Shown here piece by piece: positions 1 through 7,043 of a stretch of DNA of 16,942 nt (position 1 is the first letter of the stretch; every line of letters begins with the position of its first letter). Position numbers and translations under genes: made by a program. The stretch comes from DAOTVD01 sp034437075. Its GTDB lineage: Bacteria > Chloroflexota > Anaerolineae > Aggregatilineales > J027. The stretch is from NCBI GenBank assembly GCA_034437075.1, contig DAOTVD010000249.1:1-16942 (forward strand), read 5' to 3'. The notes under the pieces were generated by a model. That model was not told where the DNA came from, made no database searches, and saw only the letters and a list, made by a program, of their open reading frames with translations.

Positions 1-1848
1 GATCCTTTGCCCGCCGAAACCGTCCCATTGACCGAAGCACTGGGCCGCGTGACCGCCGAACCCGTGTTCGCGCGCTTGTCCTCGCCGCATTATCACGCCG
101 CCGCCATGGACGGCTACGCGGTGCGCGCCGCCGATACGCAAACCGCCACCGAAACCCGCCCCGTGACCCTGACGCGCGAGGCGCAAGCCGTGGAGGTCAA
201 CACCGGGGCACCCTTGCCCGCGCAGGCCAACGCGGTCGTGATGATCGAGCATGTGCAGCATTTGCCGGGTGGGGACATCAGCATTACGGCCCCGGTGGCG
301 CCCTGGCAGCATGTGCGCATGTTGGGCGAAGACATGGTCGCCACGGAATTGATTCTGCCCGCGAACCATCGCCTGACGCCCGTGGATTTGGGCGCGCTAG
401 CCGGCTGCGGGCATCATACCGTGAACGTACGGCGCGCGCCGCGCGTGGCCATCATCCCCACGGGCTCAGAACTCGTCCCGGCTAGCCAAGCGCCCCAAAA
501 AGGCGAGCTCATCGAGTACAACAGCCTGGTGCTCAGCGGCCAATTGCGCGAACTGGGCGCCGACGTGCAGGTGCAGGGCATCGCCCCGGATGATGAAGAC
601 GCCCTGCGCGCGGCCATCCAAAGCGCGTTAAGTAATAAACCAGATTTGCTCTTGGTGCTCTCCGGCTCATCGGCGGGTAGCCGGGACTTCACCGCGCGGC
701 TGATCGAGGCCGAAGGCGAATTGCTGGTGCATGGCGTGGCCGTGCGGCCCGGCCATCCCGTGATTATGGGCATGCTGGGCACGACCCCCATGATCGGCGT
801 GCCGGGCTATCCGGTTAGCGCGGCCCTAACGGGCGAGGTCTTTATTCAACCGCTTATCGCACGCTGGCTGGGGCAACCTACGCCCCTCGACACGCGGCCC
901 CGTTTGCGCGCGACCCTAACCCGCAAGCTGAACTCCCCGCCGGGGGATGACGACTTCGCGCGCGTGACGGTCGCCAAAGTGGGCGAGCGTTGGCTGGCCA
1001 CCCCATTGACGGGCGGCGCGGGGGTCATCACGTCCCTGGTGCGTGCGGACGGCCTGGCGCATATCCCGCGCTTTAGCGAGGGCGTCGATATGGGCGCGGA
1101 AGTCGATGTGATTCTCTACCGTTCGCCGGATGACATCGCGCGCACGGTGGCCCTGATGGGCAGCCACGACCCGATGATTGATCTCTTGGCGCAATACCTC
1201 GCGACGGCTTACCCCGGCGAGCGCATCGCTAGCGGGCATGTGGGCTCGATGGGCGGGCTGGTGGCGTTGCGGCGCGGCGAAGCCCACCTAGCAGGGAGTC
1301 ATCTGCTAGACCCCGCCACGGGGGACTATAACCTGCCTTACATCCGGCAACGCTTGCCAGGCACGCCCGTGCATGTGGTGACGTTTGCGCGCCGCGAGCA
1401 GGGTCTCATCGTGCCGCCGGGTAATCCGCGCGGGGTTCAAAGCGTCGATGATTTACCGGGCTTGAATTTTGTGAACCGCCAACCCGGCGCCGGAACGCGC
1501 TTGCTGCTGGATTACGAACTCGGCCAGCGCGGCATCGCGCCGGAGGATGTGCCCGGTTACGCCCACGAAGAATATACGCATCTGGGCGTAGCGGCGGCGG
1601 TCGCCAGCGGCATGGCCGATTGTGGGCTGGGCGTGCGCAGCGCCGCCGCTGCCCTGGGCCTAGATTTTATATCGGTCGGTTGGGAGCGCTACGACTTCAT
1701 CATCCCCGCCGAGCATCTCGCCCATCCTGGCGTAGGTCATCTGCTAGACGTGCTGAGTAGCGACACCTTTAAGGCCGCGTTGAGCGCCCAACCCGGTTAC
1801 GATGCCGCCCATACGGGCACCATCCAACAAGCTGATACACAGGAGTAA
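1..1848 (+). CDS. moeA: Molybdopterin molybdenumtransferase MoeA fused to a C-terminal periplasmic-binding-like domain (5' partial)
   Basis: Open from the first base, so the true start lies upstream; roughly 20-25 N-terminal residues are missing compared with MoeA. The MoeA body shows the AMDGYA motif near 105-120, the PTGSEL motif near 455-475, and SGSSAGSRDF near 662-690, where short MoeAs usually have an SGGxSxGxxD motif. MoeA inserts molybdate into adenylylated molybdopterin in the cytoplasm. From about position 1156 (GSHDPMIDLL) the protein continues about 220 residues as a PBP-type domain of the kind found in long MoeA proteins; it lacks a signal peptide, so it is presumably a cytosolic ligand-binding or regulatory module for molybdate, cofactor or a related anion (inference). 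The stop is 7 nt before the moaA start and the moaA ribosome binding site overlaps the last codons, so the two genes form one operon. The product family is certain; the role of the fused domain is not. Confidence 0.95.
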   Translation, partial: DPLPAETVPLTEALGRVTAEPVFARLSSPHYHAAAMDGYAVRAADTQTATETRPVTLTREAQAVEVNTGAPLPAQANAVVMIEHVQHLPGGDISITAPVAPWQHVRMLGEDMVATELILPANHRLTPVDLGALAGCGHHTVNVRRAPRVAIIPTGSELVPASQAPQKGELIEYNSLVLSGQLRELGADVQVQGIAPDDEDALRAAIQSALSNKPDLLLVLSGSSAGSRDFTARLIEAEGELLVHGVAVRPGHPVIMGMLGTTPMIGVPGYPVSAALTGEVFIQPLIARWLGQPTPLDTRPRLRATLTRKLNSPPGDDDFARVTVAKVGERWLATPLTGGAGVITSLVRADGLAHIPRFSEGVDMGAEVDVILYRSPDDIARTVALMGSHDPMIDLLAQYLATAYPGERIASGHVGSMGGLVALRRGEAHLAGSHLLDPATGDYNLPYIRQRLPGTPVHVVTFARREQGLIVPPGNPRGVQSVDDLPGLNFVNRQPGAGTRLLLDYELGQRGIAPEDVPGYAHEEYTHLGVAAAVASGMADCGLGVRSAAAALGLDFISVGWERYDFIIPAEHLAHPGVGHLLDVLSSDTFKAALSAQPGYDAAHTGTIQQADTQE

Positions 1849-1855
1849 ACCAACC

Positions 1856-2875
1856 ATGACCGACCAACAGCTTACCGACCAATTGCAGCGCCCGCTACGC
1901 GATTTTCGCATTTCCGTGACGGATCGCTGCAACTTCCGCTGTACGTATTGCATGCCCGCTGAGATTTACGGCGAGGCGTATAAATTTCTGCCGAATCGCG
2001 AACTGCTCAACTTTGAGGAAATCACGCGCGTCTCGCGGATCATGGCCAAGCTGGGCGTAGAAAAACTGCGCCTGACGGGCGGCGAGCCGCTGGTGCGCCA
2101 ACATCTGAACGTGCTCATCGAGCAATTGGCGACCATCCCCGGTATTCGCGACATCGCCATGACGACCAATGGCGTCTTCTTGCCCGGCAAAGCCGAAACG
2201 CTGAAAGCCGCCGGGTTGCGCCGCGTGACCGTCAGCCTGGATAGCCTCGACAATGAGGTGTTCCGGCACTTGAATGGCGGTAAGGCGCATGTTGAAGACG
2301 TGCTGGCGGGCATCCAGGCCGCGCAGGCCGCCGGGCTAACGCCCATCAAGATTAATGCGGTGGTCAAGCGCGGCGCGAACGATCATACGATTGTTGACTT
2401 GGCGCGTTTCGCCAAAGATCATGGTCATATTTTGCGCTTTATCGAATTCATGGACGTGGGCACGCGCAACGGCTGGTCGTACGAGCATGTCGTCGGCGCG
2501 CAAGAGATCATCCAACGGGTGGGCGATGCGCTACCGCTGGAGCCCCTGCCGCCCAAGTTCTACGGCGAAACGGCCATGCGCTATCGCTTCGCGGATGGCG
2601 ACGGCGAAATCGGGGTGATTGCCTCCGTAACGCAGCCGTTCTGCGGCAGTTGTACACGCTTGCGGATGTCGCCCCAGGGCAAGTTATATACCTGCTTGTT
2701 CGCGTCGGAGGGCTTCGACCTGCGCGCGTCCTTGCGGGCTGGCGCCAGCGATGCCGAGCTTGAAGACCAATTGCGCGGCTTGTGGGGCCGCCGCAAAGAC
2801 CGCTATTCCGAGGAACGCACCGAGGAAAGCGCGCGCGAACGCGACAAAATCGAAATGTATTACATCGGCGGCTGA
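1856..2875 (+). CDS. moaA: GTP 3',8-cyclase MoaA (radical SAM)
   Basis: Catalyses the first step of molybdenum cofactor synthesis, rearranging GTP to 3',8-cyclo-GTP with two [4Fe-4S] clusters. The 339-residue length fits the family. The radical SAM cluster motif is Cys25-x3-Cys29-x2-Cys32 (CNFRCTYC), followed by GGEP at 75-78. The C-terminal cluster cysteines are Cys263, Cys266 and Cys280, and the protein ends in the conserved Gly-Gly tail (MYYIGG). The ATG at 1856 is chosen because AGGAG lies at 1841-1845 with 10-nt spacing and because TDRCNFRC then falls at the usual distance from the N-terminus; an in-frame upstream ATG at 1802 lies inside moeA and has no comparable site. It is cotranscribed with moeA. 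The last 16 bp overlap the end of the opposing protease gene. Confidence 0.97.
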   Translation: MTDQQLTDQLQRPLRDFRISVTDRCNFRCTYCMPAEIYGEAYKFLPNRELLNFEEITRVSRIMAKLGVEKLRLTGGEPLVRQHLNVLIEQLATIPGIRDIAMTTNGVFLPGKAETLKAAGLRRVTVSLDSLDNEVFRHLNGGKAHVEDVLAGIQAAQAAGLTPIKINAVVKRGANDHTIVDLARFAKDHGHILRFIEFMDVGTRNGWSYEHVVGAQEIIQRVGDALPLEPLPPKFYGETAMRYRFADGDGEIGVIASVTQPFCGSCTRLRMSPQGKLYTCLFASEGFDLRASLRAGASDAELEDQLRGLWGRRKDRYSEERTEESARERDKIEMYYIGG

Positions 2876-3444
2876 CGGCGGGTCCACAGCGCGAGCAGCC
2901 AAAACAACGCCGCATCATAGGCCGCGTGCGCGGCGGTCGCCGCCCACAGATCGCCGCGCCAGGCTGCCAGCGCGCCCAGCCCCAGCCCGGCCAAGGATGC
3001 ATACACCACGTATAGGGGGGTAATGGCATGCAGCAACCCGAACAACAGCGCCGTCAGCAGCAGACCCAAGCCCGGCTGAATGGCGCCCCGAAACAAGATT
3101 TCCTCCGGGATGCCCGCCAACAGCCCAAAGTAGACCGCGTGCCAGGGCCGCAACGCGCGCAGGTCGATCATCGCGGCCAGGTGGGCGCGCAAGCTGCCCA
3201 TTACGCGGAAGCGGTCGCTCAGCCACATGACGCCCAGCGCGGCGCCAACGCCCAGCCCCGCGCCCAGCGCCAGGTCAGCCACCACGCGCCCGCCCGCCAC
3301 CGGATACCAGGCGCTCAGCAACGCCTCGCCCCCCAAAAAGCGAATAACGACCGCCGCCGCGATCATGACGACCCCCAACCCCAGCGCAGGGACGTACAGC
3401 GTATTCGGGTGAACCGGACGTTGCATCGCATTTTCTTCTTTCAT
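2860..3444 (-). CDS. CPBP (CAAX/Abi) family intramembrane metalloprotease
   Basis: A 194-residue, very hydrophobic protein with about five to six membrane segments. It carries the family's catalytic signature: EE at 114-115 followed by Arg119 (EEILFRG), then His139 (FGLLHA) and a C-terminal HxxxD (His173, Asp177). These motifs match CPBP glutamic/metallo-type intramembrane proteases, whose members process prenylated or peptide substrates or give self-immunity; nothing in the sequence identifies the substrate. The start is uncertain. ATG at 3444 is adopted; GTG at 3447 precedes it directly, and ATG at 3426 is an alternative with a weak GAAG site. No strong Shine-Dalgarno sequence serves 3444. 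The gene converges on moaA with a 16-bp overlap and is divergent from the aldolase gene, so it is probably a single-gene unit. Confidence 0.88.
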   Translation of the reverse strand: MKEENAMQRPVHPNTLYVPALGLGVVMIAAAVVIRFLGGEALLSAWYPVAGGRVVADLALGAGLGVGAALGVMWLSDRFRVMGSLRAHLAAMIDLRALRPWHAVYFGLLAGIPEEILFRGAIQPGLGLLLTALLFGLLHAITPLYVVYASLAGLGLGALAAWRGDLWAATAAHAAYDAALFWLLALWTRRQPPM

Positions 3445-3505
3445 CACCTAAGATGATACCGTTCATGAGCACACAACAGCGCTGATTATAAACGAGGGAG
3501 ACAAG

Positions 3506-4195
3506 ATGAACGAAACGACCCTACGCGAACAAATCTGCGAAATTGGCCGCCAGATGCACCGCTTCCAATTCGCGGACGGCACCTCGGGCAATATTTCCGC
3601 CCGCCTACCAGACGGCACGATCTTAATGACGCCCTCCGGCCTGGCCAAGGGGTTTATGTACCCCGAGCAACTCATCATCGTGGATACCGATGGTAATCGC
3701 CTGGACGAACCCACCCCCGCTAATGCGGACTTGCACCCCACGTCCGAGAGCCTGATGCACCTGGAAGCCTACAAGAAACGGCCTGACGTCGGCGGGGTGA
3801 TCCATGCGCACCCGCCGCACGCCGTCGCGCTGACCATCGCGGGGCTTTCGCCGCAGACCTACACCCTGCCAGAGACGCTGCTGCTGATGGGTGAAGTGCC
3901 CGTGACGCCTTACGCCACGCCCGCCAGCGCGGAAAATCGCGACGCCATCACCGATTTGATCGAAGATCACGACGCCATCTTGCTAGCGTATCATGGCTCG
4001 TTGACGGTCGGCGCGGATGTGTGGAAAGCGTACATGGTGCTCGAAACGCTAGAGCACGCCGCGCATATCATCACCCTGGTGCATGCCCTGGGCGGCGGGC
4101 CAGACCTGCCCCCCGAACAACTGGATAAACTGCGCGCCCTGGGCAAAGGGTATAACGTGGTTAACCCGGCGGGGCGTTACGTTAAGCAACCTTAA
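3506..4195 (+). CDS. Class II aldolase/adducin family protein (L-fuculose-phosphate aldolase / ribulose-phosphate epimerase type)
   Basis: A 229-residue zinc-dependent sugar-phosphate aldolase or epimerase fold. Visible family residues are TSGNIS (27-31) and TPSG (42-45) for phosphate binding, Glu81 (TSES) as likely catalytic acid/base, zinc ligands His100 and His102 in HAHPPH, and His163 in AYHG. The start is supported by GAGGGAG at 3494-3500, 5 nt before ATG. Family members cleave fuculose- or rhamnulose-1-phosphate, epimerise ribulose-5-phosphate, or act as MtnB-type dehydratases; the substrate cannot be read from the sequence, and no kinase or isomerase neighbour helps. The gene stands alone: divergent from the protease upstream and followed by a repeat-rich convergent junction. 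Methylthioribulose dehydratase is possible but less likely in this context. Confidence 0.9.
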   Translation: MNETTLREQICEIGRQMHRFQFADGTSGNISARLPDGTILMTPSGLAKGFMYPEQLIIVDTDGNRLDEPTPANADLHPTSESLMHLEAYKKRPDVGGVIHAHPPHAVALTIAGLSPQTYTLPETLLLMGEVPVTPYATPASAENRDAITDLIEDHDAILLAYHGSLTVGADVWKAYMVLETLEHAAHIITLVHALGGGPDLPPEQLDKLRALGKGYNVVNPAGRYVKQP

Positions 4196-4230
4196 TTTGC
4201 TAATGGTGGGCAGAAAACGAACCCATATGA

Positions 4231-4252
4231 ACCGAGGGCTTAAGCCCTCGGT
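4231..4252. repeat. Perfect 22-bp palindrome with GGGCTTAAGCCC core
   Basis: Each half reads ACCGAGGGCTT or its complement. The same core recurs inside the 92-bp repeats at 4471-4498 and 9213-9240. It lies 36 bp after the aldolase stop and could form a transcript hairpin, but it is followed by TAAGGCTTTTCC rather than a clean U-tract, so terminator function is plausible and unproven. Confidence 0.7.
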
Positions 4253-4253
4253 A

Positions 4254-4431
4254 AGGCTTTTCCAGAAAAATAATTACCCCTCCCCATCCCCCTCCCCGAA
4301 TTCAGGGAGGGGCCATTATGCGCACGAGTAAGTTCTCCCCATGAATTCGGGGGGAGCTAGAGGGGGGTAAAATCAAGACGGTATCCTTTTCGACAAAAGC
4401 AAGCGGCATAGTTAAATACTTGGAAAAGCCT
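4254..4431. repeat. 178-bp segment bounded by an 11-bp perfect inverted repeat, with internal GC-rich hairpins
   Basis: AGGCTTTTCCA at 4254-4264 is the exact reverse complement of TGGAAAAGCCT at 4421-4431. Inside, two C/G-rich arms (about 4274-4312 and 4334-4370) are imperfect inverted copies, each starting or ending with TTACCCC and each carrying a GAATTC centre flanked by CCCC/GGGG runs. No open reading frame of note is present. The structure resembles a non-autonomous, MITE-like insertion lodged between the 22-bp palindrome and the 92-bp repeat. No transposase or clear target duplication is seen, so the mobile interpretation is inference. Confidence 0.55.
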
Positions 4432-4432
4432 A

Positions 4433-4524
4433 ATGGACAGTTCAAAACAAACACAAATGTTTTTTCTGCCAAAACCGAGGGCTTAAGCCCTCGGTTTTAT
4501 ACGGATTTGTTTTGCGTTCTCCAT
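4433..4524 (+). repeat. 92-bp palindromic repeat element, copy 1
   Basis: This stretch is identical, base for base, to 9175-9266 in the same orientation. Its ends are imperfect inverted repeats (16 of the outer 22 positions match, including exact blocks ATGGA and CAAAACAAA), and its centre is a 28-bp perfect palindrome. It lies in the convergent gap between the aldolase and tag genes. The form fits a REP- or MITE-like intergenic element that also provides a terminator. Confidence 0.85.
4471..4498. terminator. Bidirectional intrinsic terminator (28-bp palindrome, copy 1)
   Basis: A perfect palindrome whose arms start AAAACCGAGGGC and end with CGGTTTT. Transcribed from either side it gives a GC-rich stem followed by a U-run, the layout of a bidirectional Rho-independent terminator. 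It serves the convergent ends of the aldolase (+) and tag (-) genes. Confidence 0.65.
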
Positions 4525-4537
4525 AAGAGCGACTGAG

Positions 4538-4553
4538 AGGGGCTTAAGCCCCT
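4538..4553. terminator. 16-bp palindrome AGGGGCTTAAGCCCCT, probable hairpin downstream of tag
   Basis: A perfect palindrome followed on the plus strand by TGTTATTTT. It shares its right half with the longer 26-bp palindrome at 9150-9175, where the left arm also matches. It lies 54 bp beyond the tag stop and probably contributes to termination of the kinase-tag transcript. Confidence 0.5.
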
Positions 4554-4607
4554 TGTTATTTTCTGGGCGAAGCGCGGGGCCAGCGTGCTCAGCAGGAGCG
4601 CCACCGC

Positions 4608-5174
4608 CTACTGCACTTCCGCATGCCGAAAACACCCGGCCAGATGGTCGTTCACCAGGCCGATACTCTGCATATAGGCGTAGCAAATCGTCGGCCCCAC
4701 AAACCGGAATCCGGTGCTTTTTAGGGTTTTGCTCATCTGCTGGGATAAATCGGTCTGGGCGGGCACGTCGTCCATGCGCGTGTAAGCGTTCTGGATGGGT
4801 TGGCCGTCCACGAAGGCCCACACGAAGCCCTCCAGCGTTTGGCCGCGTTCGCGCAGGGCCAAATACGCTTGCGCGTTGCTGATGGCCGCGTCGATCTTTA
4901 ACCGGTTGCGCACGATGCCCGCATCGGCCAGCAGCGCGGCGCGTTTGGCGTCGTCGTAGCGGGCGATTGTCTCGGCGTCGAAGTTGTCGAAGGCCGCGCG
5001 GAAGTTCTGGCGCTTGCGCAGGATGGTGATCCAACTCAGCCCAGCCTGAAAGCCTTCCAGCAGCAATTTTTCGAACAAATAGCGTTCGTCGTGGTTGGGC
5101 ACGCCCCATTCCGTATCGTGGTAAGCGATATACAGCGGGTCATCGGTCACCCACTCGCACCGTTGTAGGGTCAT
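4608..5174 (-). CDS. tag: DNA-3-methyladenine glycosylase I (Tag)
   Basis: A base-excision repair enzyme that removes 3-methyladenine from alkylated DNA. The 188-residue length matches Tag. The zinc-snap ligands are present as Cys6, His19 (YHDTEWG), His177 and Cys181, and the family glutamate is Glu40 in LLEGFQAGLSW. The ATG at 5174 begins 2 nt after the TGA of the histidine kinase gene and lacks an obvious Shine-Dalgarno site of its own, which suggests translational coupling to the kinase. It is therefore the third gene of a receiver-kinase-tag operon, an unusual setting for a repair enzyme. Downstream are the palindromic terminator candidates at 4538-4553 and 4471-4498. Confidence 0.96.
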   Translation of the reverse strand: MTLQRCEWVTDDPLYIAYHDTEWGVPNHDERYLFEKLLLEGFQAGLSWITILRKRQNFRAAFDNFDAETIARYDDAKRAALLADAGIVRNRLKIDAAISNAQAYLALRERGQTLEGFVWAFVDGQPIQNAYTRMDDVPAQTDLSQQMSKTLKSTGFRFVGPTICYAYMQSIGLVNDHLAGCFRHAEVQ

Positions 5175-5176
5175 GG

Positions 5177-6427
5177 TCAGGATGCCAGGGGAAATTCAGC
5201 CGTGAAAACCGTGCCGACGCCGGGTTCGCTGATAACGCTCAGATAACCTTCGTGAGCTTCGACGACCGCCTCGGCGATGTAGAGCCCCTGGCCCAGGCCG
5301 CGCGGGTCGATGTCTTGCCCGTGGGCGTCTTTGGGCGTCGCGCGGTAGAACCGCTCGAAGATGCGCGGCAGATGCTCCGGCGCGATGCCGACGCCACTAT
5401 CCGCGACTTGCAAGAGCACGCGCTCGCGGCGCTGGTGGCCCAGTTGAATGATGATGTCGCCGCCCGGCGGGGTGTACTTGATGGCGTTATCCAGCAAATG
5501 CCCCACGGCCCACTGCAAACGGCGGTTATCGCCATGGATGGTCAGCGCTTCGGTATTGGCGATCATGCCCGTGGCGCGTAGCCCGGCGCGCTCGATTTCG
5601 TCCTCGTAGCCCTTCAGCACCGTGAAGGCGATGTCGTCCAGGCGTAGCGGTTCGCGCCGCACGTCGAAGCTGCCTGCCGCGATTTCCGATAGATCGAGCA
5701 GTTCGACCACCATGCGGTCCAGCGTGGCCACATTGCGGTTGATGGCTTCCAGAAAGCTACGTTTGGGCGGTTTGCCTTCGGGCAAGTTCAGCAGCACGTC
5801 GCTCATGCCCTTGATGGATGTTAGCGGCGTGCGCAATTCGTGCGAGAGTTGGCCAATGAACGAATCGCGCAGGCGGTCGCCTAGCTGGGCTTCAACCTGG
5901 TGCGAGATGTTGCGGATAATCATCACTGTGCCCAGGTGTTCGCCCTCGTCGCTGTTGATAGCCGCCAGGCGCGCGCCCAAAACACGATTGTTAATGACGA
6001 TTTCTTGCGGTTCGCCCACCATTTGCATCTGCCGCTGCACCGGGGCGACGCCATGCGCCGCGCGGAACAACTGGCCGAGTTCGGTTTGCCACAGATTTTT
6101 GGTGGAGCCGATCAGGCCTTGGGCGGCTTCGTTCATCAGGATAATGCGCCCGTCGGGGGCTTGCATAATAACGCCTTCGTCAATCTGGCCCAAAATGCCC
6201 GTCAAGCGTGCAATTTCGATAGTCTGCCGCCGGGCCCGGTCGCGGATGGCCTCGGCGCGTTCTTGGTAGGCTTGCAGGGCGTGCGCATCCACAACGGCCT
6301 TATCACGCGCACTCAGGACGGTATACAAGCGCGCAAAAAGCCCCTCGGTGCTGCTGCCCAGGCTTTCGAGCAAACGCACCAGGCTATGGAAGGCTTGCGC
6401 CTGCTGACCGTCATCCTTCTGCGGCAT
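5177..6427 (-). CDS. Soluble PAS-domain sensor histidine kinase
   Basis: A 416-residue kinase without membrane segments, so it should sense a cytoplasmic signal. Order: an N-terminal helical part with likely coiled coil (about 45-80), a PAS-like domain (about 77-175, starting GILGQIDEGVIMQAPDGR), HisKA with phospho-acceptor His196 (SHELRTPL), then HATPase_c with N box Asn314 (DNAIKY), G1 DSGVG at 343-347, F box (FERFYR) and G2 GLGQG at 377-381. All catalytic boxes are intact. ATG at 6427 is chosen over an in-frame ATG at 6535 that lies inside the receiver gene; with 6427 the two genes overlap by 17 bp. It probably phosphorylates the receiver protein encoded just upstream. The PAS ligand is unknown. 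Confidence 0.93.
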   Translation of the reverse strand: MPQKDDGQQAQAFHSLVRLLESLGSSTEGLFARLYTVLSARDKAVVDAHALQAYQERAEAIRDRARRQTIEIARLTGILGQIDEGVIMQAPDGRIILMNEAAQGLIGSTKNLWQTELGQLFRAAHGVAPVQRQMQMVGEPQEIVINNRVLGARLAAINSDEGEHLGTVMIIRNISHQVEAQLGDRLRDSFIGQLSHELRTPLTSIKGMSDVLLNLPEGKPPKRSFLEAINRNVATLDRMVVELLDLSEIAAGSFDVRREPLRLDDIAFTVLKGYEDEIERAGLRATGMIANTEALTIHGDNRRLQWAVGHLLDNAIKYTPPGGDIIIQLGHQRRERVLLQVADSGVGIAPEHLPRIFERFYRATPKDAHGQDIDPRGLGQGLYIAEAVVEAHEGYLSVISEPGVGTVFTAEFPLAS

Positions 6428-6854
6428 GGTTACCGTTCTTGTTCTGATCTTGGCGGGCGCTGATAACTTCCTCAATAACATTGCGGAACTTATCGAAGTC
6501 CGGCAAGGGCTTAAAGACGATACGGTCAACGCCATCGCGTGTCTTGAATTCCTCTTGCTGGGCCTCCGAAAGCTGAAACGCGGTCATCAACATCACGGGG
6601 ATATGCCCCAGGCGATTCGATTCACGAATGCGGCGCGCGATTTCGTTGCCATTGGGGCCGGGCATGCGGATGTCCATCAGGGCGAAGGTGGGCAAGTCTT
6701 TATCATCCACGATATCTTCGTCCACGTCTTCTAGGTAATCAAAGGCGTCGTTACCATTCGAAAACTCGATGGTTTCGTTGCCCCATACCTGGAACATCAC
6801 TTTTAACACGTTCCGTATATCAAGTTCGTCTTCTACGAGTAGCCAATTTGCCAC
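6411..6854 (-). CDS. Stand-alone response regulator receiver protein
   Basis: A 147-residue receiver domain without an output domain. The acidic pocket is Glu8-Asp9, the phospho-acceptor is Asp61 (ALMDIRMP), Thr91 is the switch residue and Lys115 (FKPL) completes the site. An acid-rich insertion at about 41-53 (EDVDEDIVDDKD) extends the loop before the Asp61 strand. The start is GTG at 6854, supported by a perfect AGGAGG at 6861-6866 with 6-nt spacing. It is the first gene of the operon with the kinase and tag. With no DNA-binding domain it must act by protein contact, as a phosphotransfer intermediate or by feedback on the kinase (inference). Confidence 0.93.
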   Translation of the reverse strand: MANWLLVEDELDIRNVLKVMFQVWGNETIEFSNGNDAFDYLEDVDEDIVDDKDLPTFALMDIRMPGPNGNEIARRIRESNRLGHIPVMLMTAFQLSEAQQEEFKTRDGVDRIVFKPLPDFDKFRNVIEEVISARQDQNKNGNHAAEG

Positions 6855-6890
6855 GTCTTACCTCCTACGCTAGCGAGCCTTAGTCTTTTA

Positions 6891-6896
6891 ATTATA
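6891..6896 (-). promoter_or_regulatory. Candidate -10 box of the receiver-kinase-tag operon
   Basis: A perfect TATAAT on the minus strand, placing the transcript start about 30 nt before the GTG start of the receiver gene. No good -35 hexamer is seen at 16-18 bp upstream, so it may depend on an activator or another sigma factor. Confidence 0.45.
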
Positions 6897-6968
6897 AGGC
6901 ATTCGCTCATTCGGCGGTACCTCACCCTTATTCGCGGCCCATCGCCCAGATCACCTAACCAATGGCTA

Positions 6969-6997
6969 TCGCCAGATGGACCGAATCTCGGTAAAAT
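6969..6997 (+). promoter_or_regulatory. Candidate promoter of the EF-G-like gene
   Basis: TCGCCA (4 of 6 to TTGACA) at 6969-6974, 17-bp spacer, TAAAAT at 6992-6997. It would start transcription about 40 nt before the gene. The match is modest and the area is AT-rich, so other -10 boxes are possible. Confidence 0.35.
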
Positions 6998-7043
6998 TTT
7001 CTTTTAATAGATTTACAGTCTACCAAATAAGGGAAACGCATTC

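Noticed and set aside
1802..1855. Upstream ATG extension of moaA
   Set aside because: It lies inside moeA without a suitable ribosome binding site; ATG 1856 has AGGAG and the expected N-terminal length.
4083..4331. 82-codon plus-strand frame across the aldolase 3' end and repeats
   Set aside because: It starts inside the aldolase in another frame and its tail is translated repeat DNA.
4231..4560. CRISPR-like array from the recurring palindromes
   Set aside because: Repeats are not evenly spaced, differ in type, have no spacers of uniform length and no cas genes nearby.
5622..6463. Two plus-strand frames (215 and 187 codons) opposite the histidine kinase
   Set aside because: They overlap an intact kinase with all catalytic boxes; the peptides have no family features.
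6428..6535. Longer N-terminus for the histidine kinase from 6535
   Set aside because: It would overlap the receiver gene by 125 bp and adds a Ser/Arg-rich out-of-family extension.
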